Shown in pieces: positions 1 through 7,705 of a DNA stretch of 25,309 nt. Made by a program: the position numbers and the translations under genes. The notes beneath the pieces were generated by a model. It worked only from the letters and a program-made list of their open reading frames with translations. It had not been told where the DNA came from and searched no databases. The stretch's first letter is position 1. Each line of letters opens with the position of its first letter. The DNA is from an uncultured Ruminococcus sp. (GTDB taxonomy: Bacteria; Bacillota; Clostridia; Oscillospirales; Acutalibacteraceae): contig CADCON010000005.1 of the NCBI GenBank assembly GCA_902803035.1, positions 1 through 25,309 of the forward strand, read 5' to 3'.

Positions 1-89
1 ATGAAAAGCAGCTTGCCGTTTTTCTCATGGGCATCGTTCATCAAAGTTTCAACCAAGCTGTTGACGTCTTTTTTTGATGTACCTTCCAT
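1..89 (-). CDS. Unidentified protein, N-terminal fragment
   Basis: The first 29 codons of a minus-strand gene run off the left edge of the window. The ATG at 89 is preceded by an AAAGGA Shine-Dalgarno site about 10 nt away and by a good promoter at 135-163. The visible peptide starts MEGTSKKDVNSLVETLMNDA and continues with a Lys/Asn-rich stretch ending in LLFM. I do not recognise the family. The short charged helix followed by a KNGKLLF-like segment is faintly reminiscent of sigma-70 region 1.1 starts (compare EKGSLSNHEIF in the sigma genes of this window), but 29 residues are too few to support that. It lies downstream of recN on the same strand but has its own promoter, so it is probably a separate transcription unit. 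Confidence 0.6.
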   Translation of the reverse strand, partial: MEGTSKKDVNSLVETLMNDAHEKNGKLLF

Positions 90-134
90 TACCAATCATT
101 CCTTTGCGCATTTGATGAAACTTACATATAGTTA

Positions 135-163
135 ATTATATCAATAAATTGCATAAATTTCAA
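135..163 (-). promoter_or_regulatory. SigA-type promoter for the left-edge gene
   Basis: On the minus strand the -35 element TTGAAA (158-163) and the -10 element TATAAT (135-140) are separated by exactly 17 nt. They sit in a very AT-rich stretch about 45 nt upstream of the start codon at 89. No clear hairpin terminator separates this promoter from the end of recN; only T-runs are seen there. Confidence 0.75.
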
Positions 164-227
164 TATAATTTTAAAAATATTTGTTGTTTTTTTAAAATTC
201 CATTGGCTCAATCATGAAAAAAACAAA

Positions 228-1907
228 TTACGCAAAAAATCCCGCATTGTTGAGCATTTCCTCGGCGGTGCGGAGCATGGTTTCGGTGATGGTGTCGCCG
301 CCGTTGATGCGGGCAAGCTCCTGCTTGCGCTGTTCAAAGTCAAGAGGCGTGACGGAAGTAAAGGTGCGCCCGCCGGACACGTTCTTGTGGATGAGAAGGT
401 GTGAATCGGCCTGCGCGGCCATCTGTGCGAGGTGGGTGATGCAGATGATCTGCCGCCGGCGCGAAACTTCATGCAGCTTGACGCCGACTTTGTGGGCGGC
501 GCGTCCGCTGATACCGGTGTCAACCTCGTCAAAAATCATGGTGTCGATATCGTCGATATCGGCCAGGACGGTCTTGATGGCCAGCATAATACGGCTGAGT
601 TCGCCGCCCGAAGCGATTTTCGCAATAGGCTTGGGCGGTTCGCCCGGATTGGCGGAAATCAGGAATTCCACGGTGTCCGCGCCGTGAATGCCGATGTTGC
701 AGGGCCGGATATCCACAGCCAGCCTGACGGAGGGCATATCCAGGAAGGCAAGCTCCCCACAGACAGCGTCACAGAATCGTTCCGCCGCCTGTCTGCGAAG
801 GGCGGTGAGTTCAGCGGCAGCGGTAAGCGTCCTGTTGTAGCATTCGACAGCCTTCCGCTTGAGTTCCGCGATGATCTCGTCGGAACGCTCGATGGAGTCA
901 AGCTCATCGCGCGCGTTGGCGAGATATTCCAACGCTTCCTTTTCGTCGCCGTATTTGCGGCGGATTCTGGAAAGAACTTCCAGACGGGTTTCAATTTCAT
1001 CCAGTTCGGCTGGATTGAATTCATTCTCGTCATTCATAGATGACAATTCGGAGGAAATGTCCTCCAGTTCATATACAATGCTGCTCAGCCGGTCGGCGAG
1101 GGAAGAGGATCCCTCACAGACGGTTGCCACGTCATACAGCAGTCCCGCGCCCTGCTGAAGCATTCCGGCAGCGCCGTCGGAATCATCGGTTCCGTTGATC
1201 ATGGCGTGTGCGCCGCCCAGGGCAAGTGTAATGCGTTCCGCGTTTTCAATGGCATTTCTGCGTTTTTTGAGTGCTTCCGTTTCACCGACCGTGATGGAAG
1301 CGGCTTCCAGTTCGTTGATCTGGTAGCGGAGCATATCCGCGCGTCGCGCTTTTTCCGCGTCGTCAGTGACCATTTTCTTCAGTTCCAACGCCGCCAGAGC
1401 GTACGCCCTGTAAAGTCCCTTGTATGCTGAAAGCCTGTCGGTATAGCCGCCGAAGCTGTCGAGGTATTTCATGTGACGGTCAACCGCCATCAACGATTGA
1501 TTTTCATGCTGACCGTGAATATTGATCAGCAATCTGCCGACAGCGCGGAGATCGGCAATGCTGGCGGGGCGGTCGTTAATCCGAACGGAATTGCGTCCGT
1601 CCGCGCGGATTTCACGGCGGAGCATGACGGAGGGGCCGTTTTCCGGGTCGCACTCATAGCCCAGCCCGGCAAGCTCATCGAGGACGGAGGGGGAAACGTC
1701 GATGAATTCCGCGCTGACGAATGCCTTATCAGCACCGGTGCGAATCAGTTCGCGGCTTGTTCTGTGCCCGAGCACCGCGTTGATCGAATCGACAAGAATG
1801 GATTTGCCCGCGCCGGTTTCGCCGGTCAGCACATTGAATCCCCTGCTGAAATCAATTTCCGCGCGTTCAATGACCGCAATGTTTTCAATATACAGCTTAC
1901 TTAACAT
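228..1907 (-). CDS. recN: DNA repair protein RecN
   Basis: RecN is an SMC-like ATPase that acts early in repair of double-strand breaks. The protein is 559 residues, the usual family length. The Walker A motif GETGAGKS lies at residues 29-36. The middle (roughly 150-380) is helical and Glu/Lys-rich, as expected for the RecN coiled coil. Near the C-terminus the ABC signature ASGGELSR is followed by Walker B with FDEVDTGISG, so both ATPase halves are intact. The ATG at 1907 has an AGGATGG-like site rather far upstream. It is the last gene of the long minus-strand operon, 64 nt after argR; the argR-recN pair is a very common Gram-positive arrangement. No frameshift or truncation is seen. Confidence 0.97.
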   Translation of the reverse strand: MLSKLYIENIAVIERAEIDFSRGFNVLTGETGAGKSILVDSINAVLGHRTSRELIRTGADKAFVSAEFIDVSPSVLDELAGLGYECDPENGPSVMLRREIRADGRNSVRINDRPASIADLRAVGRLLINIHGQHENQSLMAVDRHMKYLDSFGGYTDRLSAYKGLYRAYALAALELKKMVTDDAEKARRADMLRYQINELEAASITVGETEALKKRRNAIENAERITLALGGAHAMINGTDDSDGAAGMLQQGAGLLYDVATVCEGSSSLADRLSSIVYELEDISSELSSMNDENEFNPAELDEIETRLEVLSRIRRKYGDEKEALEYLANARDELDSIERSDEIIAELKRKAVECYNRTLTAAAELTALRRQAAERFCDAVCGELAFLDMPSVRLAVDIRPCNIGIHGADTVEFLISANPGEPPKPIAKIASGGELSRIMLAIKTVLADIDDIDTMIFDEVDTGISGRAAHKVGVKLHEVSRRRQIICITHLAQMAAQADSHLLIHKNVSGGRTFTSVTPLDFEQRKQELARINGGDTITETMLRTAEEMLNNAGFFA

Positions 1908-1971
1908 TAGTTCTAACCATCCTGTTGGCCGTCGGGAAAATGACGGCGGAAAAATGGCGGCTGTCGAATGA

Positions 1972-2427
1972 TCAGCCGCGGATCAGCAGACGCTGAAGAT
2001 CTTCAGCGAGCGTTTCGGCGTCCTTTTCGGTTCTGCACAGAACGAAGATCGTATCCTCGCCGGCGAGCGTTCCCACGATGTTTTCGCGGTTCAGGCTGTC
2101 GAAGGACGCGCAGACAGCCTGCGCCATTCCGGTCAGGCACCGCACGCAGACGATATTCTGTCCACGGGAAACAGTGGTTACGTTATCGGAGAACATGGAC
2201 ATGAATTTCGACGTTCCGGAAACGCCGTTGTAGCCGGATTCGGCGTACTTATATCCGCCGGAGCCGTCCGGCACCTTGACCAGACGGAGCGAATTGATAT
2301 CCCTTGAAACCGTAGCCTGCGTGACGCTGTAGCCGGCGTCGCAGAGCCGGAGCATCAGTTCTTCCTGCGTTTCGACATTCTGCGAACGGATAATTTCGAG
2401 AAGTTTCTTCTGTCTGCTGTTTTTCAA
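1972..2427 (-). CDS. argR: Arginine repressor ArgR
   Basis: ArgR (AhrC type) is an arginine-sensing winged-helix repressor/activator that binds ARG boxes as a hexamer. The N-terminal DNA-binding domain contains the family hallmark QATVSRDINSL followed by LVKVPDGSGGYKY. The C-terminal oligomerisation and arginine-binding domain contains AGEDTIFVLCRT. Most family members have GDDT at that point, so the first Asp is Glu here. Two starts are possible: a GTG at 2436 that abuts the Shine-Dalgarno site AGGAAGG, and an in-frame TTG at 2427 that sits 8 nt from it. I prefer the TTG (151 residues) because of the spacing. The gene lies between nadK and recN in the minus-strand operon, a conserved position in Bacillota. 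Confidence 0.95.
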   Translation of the reverse strand: MKNSRQKKLLEIIRSQNVETQEELMLRLCDAGYSVTQATVSRDINSLRLVKVPDGSGGYKYAESGYNGVSGTSKFMSMFSDNVTTVSRGQNIVCVRCLTGMAQAVCASFDSLNRENIVGTLAGEDTIFVLCRTEKDAETLAEDLQRLLIRG

Positions 2428-2472
2428 TGAAGTCACCTTCCTGTGCGAACGGATAAGAAGTCAGCACACTTA

Positions 2473-3324
2473 TCAGAGCATCATTTTTTCGGTAAACACC
2501 CTTGAAAAGCTCTTCTGCTTGATAATGATAAATTTGGCGTTGGCCTTTGAACGCCGGATATGTATCGTAAAGCCCTTTTTCAATTCAAAGACAACGTCGC
2601 CGTCGACCGTAAGGAAGAGCCTGTTGTCGGATGTCAGGCTGGGTTCGATGTCGAGGCGCGAATCGCTGGAGAAAATTATCGAGCGGTTGCAGAGCGAATG
2701 GGGACAGACCGGGGTGAGCAGAATGCTCTTGACGCTCGGATCCACCACCGGGCCGCCTGCCGAGAGGGAATACGCCGTCGAGCCGGTGGGCGTGGAAACA
2801 ATGATGCCGTCAGCGCGGTAATGAAGGCAGGCGTCATTGTTGTGCATGATGTTAAAGTCAATAATATGCGATTTTACCCCGCGGGTGAGGACGATGTCAT
2901 TCAGGGCGACGCTGCGGTATATGCACTTGCCGTGCTGGTGAACCGCCACGTCGAGCATCATGCGCCGCTGAATGGTGTATTCCTTGGTGAAAAGGCGGGA
3001 AATCAGCTCCATCTCGCCAGTTTCAAGACCCGCCATAAAGCCGAGCCTTCCCTGATTCAGACCGAGGACAGGCTTGTCGTACACGGCGGCGATCGTGGCG
3101 GAGCGCAGAATGGTTCCGTCGCCGCCGATAGCGATCACGGCGTCGCATTCCCGGGTGAGCTTGTTGACATTATCGCCGGAAGCGTCGCAGCAGCCGGCGT
3201 ATTTTTCGCTGTCGGCGCGCAGCATATAGATTTTCGCGTCATACCTGTGCAGGGTTTGGCACAGACGGACGGTGCTTGCGAAGATTCCCTGTTTGTCATT
3301 GTTCGGTGTGACCAGCAGCTTCAT
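2473..3324 (-). CDS. nadK: NAD kinase
   Basis: This is an ATP-dependent NAD kinase that makes NADP in the cytoplasm. The 283-residue protein has the diagnostic GGDGT motif at residues 67-71, then LGLNQGRLGFM, then the glycine-rich substrate loop DGIIVSTPTGSTAYSLSAGGP, and a late VDGD. The usual NE motif in the middle reads LNDI here, a conservative Glu-to-Asp change. An AAAGGGG site precedes the ATG by about 8 nt. It follows tlyA in the operon with a 34-nt gap and is followed by argR. De novo NAD synthesis (nadABC) is encoded at the other end of this window, so both NAD synthesis and its phosphorylation are represented. Confidence 0.97.
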   Translation of the reverse strand: MKLLVTPNNDKQGIFASTVRLCQTLHRYDAKIYMLRADSEKYAGCCDASGDNVNKLTRECDAVIAIGGDGTILRSATIAAVYDKPVLGLNQGRLGFMAGLETGEMELISRLFTKEYTIQRRMMLDVAVHQHGKCIYRSVALNDIVLTRGVKSHIIDFNIMHNNDACLHYRADGIIVSTPTGSTAYSLSAGGPVVDPSVKSILLTPVCPHSLCNRSIIFSSDSRLDIEPSLTSDNRLFLTVDGDVVFELKKGFTIHIRRSKANAKFIIIKQKSFSRVFTEKMML

Positions 3325-3358
3325 ATCTCATTCCCCTTTGCCGGGTGAAGGCAGACGG

Positions 3359-4162
3359 TCACAGGCTGCTGTGGGAATCGCTGACCAGCCGTTCCACATC
3401 GAAGGCCGTGAAAGGCTGTGCGCCGTCGTCCTTCACCGCGTAGATTAAATATTCAATGTTGCCCTCAGGGCCTTTGATGGGCGAGTAGTCAAGTCCCAGA
3501 ATGCGGAAGTGATTCTGCGCCATCAGATCGATGATCTTGCGGATAACCTCACAGTGAATGGCCGGTTCACGGACGACGCCCTTCTTGCCGACCTTGCCCT
3601 TTCCCGCTTCGAACTGAGGCTTGATAAGGCACATGATTTCGCCGTCATCCTTGAGAAGCTGACGCACGACGGGCACCACCAGAGAGAGCGAAATAAACGA
3701 AACATCCACGCTGGCGAAGTCAAGCCTGTCCTGAATCTGATCCGGCGTGACATAGCGGATATTGGTGCGCTCCATATTGACCACTCTCGGATCGTTGCGC
3801 AGCTTCCAGACAAGCTGTCCGTAGCCCACGTCAACGGAATAGACCTTTTCCGCCCCGTTCTGGAGCATACAGTCGGTGAATCCCCCGTGCGAAGCGCCCA
3901 CATCCATGCAGATTTTTCCGCGGAGATCAATGCCGAACACCCTGACCGCCTTGTCGAGCTTCAGTCCTCCGCGGCTGGCGAAGGGAAGCTTTTCGCCGCG
4001 TATCTCGATTTTCGCGTCGGAACGGATTGGTGTGCCGGGCTTGTCTTCCTTCTGGTTATTGACGAATACGATGCCTTCCATGATCATCGCCTTTGCCTTC
4101 TCGCGGCTTTCGGCGAGTCCCGCCTCAAATACGGCGGTATCCAGTCTGATTTTATCGCTCAA
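3359..4162 (-). CDS. tlyA: TlyA-family rRNA (cytidine-2'-O)-methyltransferase
   Basis: TlyA-family enzymes 2'-O-methylate cytidines in rRNA; some members were first described as haemolysins. The 267-residue protein has an N-terminal S4 RNA-binding domain (about 1-62), then a FtsJ-type SAM-dependent methyltransferase domain. The SAM motif DVGASHGGFTD at 87-97 has His where Thr is usual (GASTGG). Candidate catalytic residues are K69, D153 (SVDVSFISL), K181 (LIKPQFEA) and E237. The start is TTG at 4162; its sequence TTGA overlaps the dxs stop by 4 nt, and an AAGGA site sits 9 nt upstream. Translational coupling to dxs is likely. The dxs-tlyA-nadK order is conserved in Clostridia. Confidence 0.95.
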   Translation of the reverse strand: MSDKIRLDTAVFEAGLAESREKAKAMIMEGIVFVNNQKEDKPGTPIRSDAKIEIRGEKLPFASRGGLKLDKAVRVFGIDLRGKICMDVGASHGGFTDCMLQNGAEKVYSVDVGYGQLVWKLRNDPRVVNMERTNIRYVTPDQIQDRLDFASVDVSFISLSLVVPVVRQLLKDDGEIMCLIKPQFEAGKGKVGKKGVVREPAIHCEVIRKIIDLMAQNHFRILGLDYSPIKGPEGNIEYLIYAVKDDGAQPFTAFDVERLVSDSHSSL

Positions 4163-6036
4163 TTTGTTCCGTCCTTCTGTAAATGCCTGATAGTGTCGTA
4201 CATTCCGTCCGCGTCAAGACCAAGTCCGGCAAGAGCGGAATTGACCGTCGCGTGAGGAATGAATCTGTCGTTCACGGCGCGGATGATAAAATGTCCCTGC
4301 CATCGGGACTGGCTCAACAGGGAGCAGAAATCCTCCGCGACGCCGCCGTGCTGAATGCCTTCTTCGAAGAATACGATAGTGCCGTATCCCACCGCTGATG
4401 TGACGGCTTCCGGCGGGACAGGCTTGACCAATCCGAGTTTGAGAATATCAATATCAGAGCCTTCTTCCGAGAGCCTTTGCGCGGCTTCGCAGAGATTGCC
4501 GAAAATGCGTCCGTAGGTAACCGCGAGAATATCGTGTCCTTCTCCTAGCAGGTCATAATCATTTCCCTCTGCGTCGAAGCCCTCCGGCTTGAATTTTTCC
4601 GCGCCCCTGGGATAACGCACGGCGGAAGGGCCGGTGTATAAGTACATACTCTTGTAGAGCATAGGTTTCATTTCGCTGAAATAGGCGGGTGAATAGATGT
4701 GGATATTGGGGATAGTTCCGAGCATTGCCGTATCAAAAAGCCCCTGATGGGTCTCGCCGTCCTCGCCCACGATGCCTGCGCGATCGACCGCGAAGGTGAC
4801 ATTAAGGCCCTGAATGGCGACGTCGTGAATGAGCTGGTCATAACCGCGCTGCAAAAAGCTGGAATAAACGGCGAAAACCGGCTTCATGCCGTTGGCGGCC
4901 ATTCCGGCGCAGAAGGTGACCGCGTGTCCCTCGGCAATTCCCACGTCAAAGAACCGCCTGCGGTAGGTGGACGCGAAATCAGATAGCGCGGTGCCGGATT
5001 TCATGGCGGCGGTAACGGCGCAGACCGTTTCGTCCTGCCCGGCGAATTCGCACAGACATCCGGCGAAAACGTCCGAGAAGGTGGTGCTTCCGTGTTTCGG
5101 CTCGCCGGAATCGATATCGAACCCGGAAATGCCATGGAAGACCTTGGGCTTCAGCTCCGCCGGCTCATAGCCTTTTCCCTTCACGGTGCAGATATGGATC
5201 AGCACCGGCCGGTTGTTCATGGATTTGGCGACATTGAGGGTGCGTTCCAGCACCTTCTCGTTGTGACCGTCCACGGGACCGATGTAGAGAAATCCCATGT
5301 CCTCGAAGATCGTTCCGCGCCGGTGGAGAATCGCGCCCTTGAGGGCCTTTTTGGAACGGAACAGCAGCCCGTTGATTTTCTCCCCGATGAAAGGTATCTT
5401 TGAAAGAGCCTTGGAAATTTTGGTTTTCACGCGGATATATCCTCTGCGGGTGCGTATGGCGGTGAGATAACGCGCCATTGAACCGACGTTTCTGGAAATG
5501 GACATCTTGTTGTCATTGAGAATGACAATGACCCGCTCGTGCATCCGGCCCAGGTTGTTCAGCCCCTCGTAGGCAAGACCGCCGGTCAGCGCGCCGTCGC
5601 CGATGACCGCGACAACGAATCCTTCGTCGCCGCTCAGCTTCTTGGCAGCGGCAAGACCGCAGGCGGCGGAGATGGAAGTGCTGCTGTGGCCCGCGATCAT
5701 GGGATCGTGCCCGCTCTCTGAAGGCTTCGGAAAGCCGGACATTCCTCCCTCGGTGCGCAGTGTGGAAAACCACTCTCTGCGGCCGGTGAGCAATTTATGC
5801 GTGTAGCACTGATGTCCCACGTCGAACACGAACTGATCATGCGGGGAATCGAAGACGCGGTGCATGGCGACCGTCAGCTCAACGACGCCGAGATTGGAGG
5901 CGAGATGTCCGCCGTTCTGGGCGACCGTTTCAATCAGCCGTTCTCTGATTTCATCGCAGAGCCTGTCTATCTGTTCCCTGTCAAAGCCTTTTATGTCGGC
6001 AGGGGAGTTGATGCTGTCCAATAAGGATTCAGACAT
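4159..6036 (-). CDS. dxs: 1-deoxy-D-xylulose-5-phosphate synthase
   Basis: Dxs condenses pyruvate and glyceraldehyde 3-phosphate using thiamine diphosphate, the first step of the MEP isoprenoid pathway. The 625-residue protein is full length. Visible landmarks are HLASNLGVVELT near residue 45, the DVGHQCYTHKLLTGR segment at 72-86, the ThDP/Mg motif GDGALTGG (146-153) closing with NDNKMSI (174-180), and, in the pyrimidine domain, AVDRAGIVGEDGETHQG. The C-terminal transketolase domain is complete. The ATG at 6036 is preceded by AAGGGTGG. It lies two genes downstream of ispA, so the first MEP enzyme and the prenyl synthase share an operon. The stop overlaps the tlyA start. Confidence 0.98.
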   Translation of the reverse strand: MSESLLDSINSPADIKGFDREQIDRLCDEIRERLIETVAQNGGHLASNLGVVELTVAMHRVFDSPHDQFVFDVGHQCYTHKLLTGRREWFSTLRTEGGMSGFPKPSESGHDPMIAGHSSTSISAACGLAAAKKLSGDEGFVVAVIGDGALTGGLAYEGLNNLGRMHERVIVILNDNKMSISRNVGSMARYLTAIRTRRGYIRVKTKISKALSKIPFIGEKINGLLFRSKKALKGAILHRRGTIFEDMGFLYIGPVDGHNEKVLERTLNVAKSMNNRPVLIHICTVKGKGYEPAELKPKVFHGISGFDIDSGEPKHGSTTFSDVFAGCLCEFAGQDETVCAVTAAMKSGTALSDFASTYRRRFFDVGIAEGHAVTFCAGMAANGMKPVFAVYSSFLQRGYDQLIHDVAIQGLNVTFAVDRAGIVGEDGETHQGLFDTAMLGTIPNIHIYSPAYFSEMKPMLYKSMYLYTGPSAVRYPRGAEKFKPEGFDAEGNDYDLLGEGHDILAVTYGRIFGNLCEAAQRLSEEGSDIDILKLGLVKPVPPEAVTSAVGYGTIVFFEEGIQHGGVAEDFCSLLSQSRWQGHFIIRAVNDRFIPHATVNSALAGLGLDADGMYDTIRHLQKDGTN

Positions 6037-6083
6037 GGTGCTTTTACCACCCTTATGATGATTTACTGTCCCGGAATACGTTT

Positions 6084-6545
6084 TCAGGGGATGGGAATGA
6101 TCAGCGGAATCAGAATTCCGGTCATCACGCCGCCCACAACCTCAAGAGGCGTATGTCCGAGCATCTCCTTCAGTTCCTTAAAATCAGGATCTTCAATTTC
6201 TTCCTCGGCTGGCACAGAGCTTTTTCTCATCTGATTGATGATTTTGGCGTGTTCGCCCGCCTCATGTCTTACGCCCATGGCGTCGTAGATCACGATAGCG
6301 GCAAGGGCGACAGAAAGGGCGAAGAACGTAGAGCCTACGCCCTCAAATCTGGCGCAGGCGATCACCAGCGCGGTGACGGTGGCGGAGTGTGCGCTAGGCA
6401 TTCCGCCGGCGCCGGAAAGCCGTTCAAATTTCAGCTCATGGTTCATGAAGTAATTGAGGATGAATTTCAGCACCTGTGCCGTTGCCCATGACGACAGCGA
6501 ACATATCAGAACGTAGTTCCCGAAAATGGACCTGATAGCATTCAT
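6084..6545 (-). CDS. Divergent PAP2 (DUF212) family membrane protein
   Basis: This 153-residue protein carries the DUF212 signature: GGMPSAHSA at residues 48-56, followed by YDAMGVRHEAGEHA. These match the histidine-containing phosphatase/haloperoxidase-like fold of the YuiD-type family. Hydrophobic stretches at about 9-32, 55-66, 72-90 and the extreme C-terminus suggest an integral membrane protein. Lipid-phosphate phosphatase activity is a family-level guess; its place between ispA and dxs makes a prenyl phosphate substrate attractive but unproven. It starts at ATG 6545, 18 nt after ispA, with an AGGTAATG-type site, and dxs follows after 47 nt. Confidence 0.9.
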   Translation of the reverse strand: MNAIRSIFGNYVLICSLSSWATAQVLKFILNYFMNHELKFERLSGAGGMPSAHSATVTALVIACARFEGVGSTFFALSVALAAIVIYDAMGVRHEAGEHAKIINQMRKSSVPAEEEIEDPDFKELKEMLGHTPLEVVGGVMTGILIPLIIPIP

Positions 6546-6563
6546 AGATCATTACCTCCGGGC

Positions 6564-7454
6564 TTATTTGATTCGGCTGGCGAGCATGGCGGCAAACGCG
6601 GAGAGAAACGCGGCTTTTTCACCGAGAGGGGACACCGCTTCTATAGCGAGGGTAGTGTATCTTGCCGCCTCTTCACGCGCCTTTTCAAGTCCGAGAAGCG
6701 AAACATATGTAGACTTGTCGTTGCCGATATCGCTGTCCACAGGCTTGCCGAGGACTTCAGAGGTGCTGGTGACGTCGAGGATGTCGTCTGTGATCTGGAA
6801 AGCAATGCCGATATTCTCGGCGTATTTCTCAGCGATTGCCATCATCTCTTCACTGCCGTCGGCGGCGATAACGCCCATCAGACAGGCGGCCTTGATGATG
6901 GCGCCTGTCTTTCCGGAATCCATGACGCGCAGTTCTTCAAGCCCGACGTGCTTTCCCTCGTTTTCAAGGTCAATCATCTGACCGCCCACCATTCCGGCCG
7001 CGCCGCAGGCATGGGCGAGCGTCGCCGCCGCTTTTACGGTGAGATCAGGACGCAGTCTGCTGCCCGTCAGCATGGTTTCAAAGGCGAGGGGCTGCAGGGC
7101 GTCGCCGGCGAGAAGGGCATTGGCCTCCCCGAATTGAATGTGGCAGGAGGGCTTGCCCCTGCGGAGTTCATCGTCATCCATGCAGGGCAGGTCGTCGTGA
7201 ATCAGTGAGTAGGTGTGAATCATCTCAACGCCGCAGGCAAAAGGCATGGCGTCTTCAGGATTTCCTCCGGCGGCGCGGCAGAATTCCAGCGCGAGAAGGG
7301 GGCGGATTCTTTTGCCGGCGTCAAGAAGGCTGTAGCGCATAGCTTCCAGCAGCACCGGGTGCATGGAGCCGCATCCGGCGGTATATCTGTCAAGTTCAGC
7401 TTCGATTCTGGGAAGCCATTCGTTCTGTCTGTTTTTCACAATGTCACTCATCAT
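6564..7454 (-). CDS. ispA: Farnesyl diphosphate synthase (polyprenyl synthetase)
   Basis: This short-chain trans-prenyltransferase builds geranyl/farnesyl diphosphate from IPP and DMAPP. The 296-residue protein has the first aspartate-rich motif with the two-residue insertion typical of bacterial farnesyl synthases (DDLPCMDDD at 87-95), a Tyr five residues before it (82), and the second motif DDILD at 223-227. These features fit farnesyl diphosphate as the main product. The ATG at 7454 has GAGGAGG 7 nt upstream and overlaps the xseB stop by 4 nt. The xseA-xseB-ispA-dxs order is classical in Gram-positive bacteria. Confidence 0.96.
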   Translation of the reverse strand: MMSDIVKNRQNEWLPRIEAELDRYTAGCGSMHPVLLEAMRYSLLDAGKRIRPLLALEFCRAAGGNPEDAMPFACGVEMIHTYSLIHDDLPCMDDDELRRGKPSCHIQFGEANALLAGDALQPLAFETMLTGSRLRPDLTVKAAATLAHACGAAGMVGGQMIDLENEGKHVGLEELRVMDSGKTGAIIKAACLMGVIAADGSEEMMAIAEKYAENIGIAFQITDDILDVTSTSEVLGKPVDSDIGNDKSTYVSLLGLEKAREEAARYTTLAIEAVSPLGEKAAFLSAFAAMLASRIK

Positions 7455-7705
7455 GACTGAACCTCCTCATTGTTGTCAGAACCGCTTTCTTTTGAAAGCA
7501 TATTGACCTGCTGGCGGGCGTTTTTAAGCTGTGTGGTACACCAGGCGGCAAGCCCCGCGCCTTCTTTGTAAAGCTCCAGCGACTGCGAAAGCTCCGCGTC
7601 GCCGTCCTCCAGAAGCGCGGCAATCTGTTCAAGCCGGCGTAAGGCCGCTTCAAAGCTTTCGGGCGTCGCCGGTTGATGGTTGTTATTGCTGGAATTGCTG
7701 CTCAT
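7451..7705 (-). CDS. xseB: Exodeoxyribonuclease VII small subunit
   Basis: This 84-residue protein matches the XseB small subunit, several copies of which assemble on XseA to form the single-strand-specific ExoVII. The core reads PESFEAALRRLEQIAALLEDG, then LSQSLELYKEGAGLAAWC, the typical two-helix family pattern. A Ser/Asn-rich tail of about 12 residues precedes it. The gene overlaps xseA upstream and ispA downstream by 4 nt each, so translation of the three is probably coupled. Confidence 0.95.
   Translation of the reverse strand: MSSNSSNNNHQPATPESFEAALRRLEQIAALLEDGDAELSQSLELYKEGAGLAAWCTTQLKNARQQVNMLSKESGSDNNEEVQS

Noticed and set aside
1..89. A further sigma-70 gene at the left edge
   Set aside because: The resemblance to region 1.1 is faint and only 29 residues are visible.
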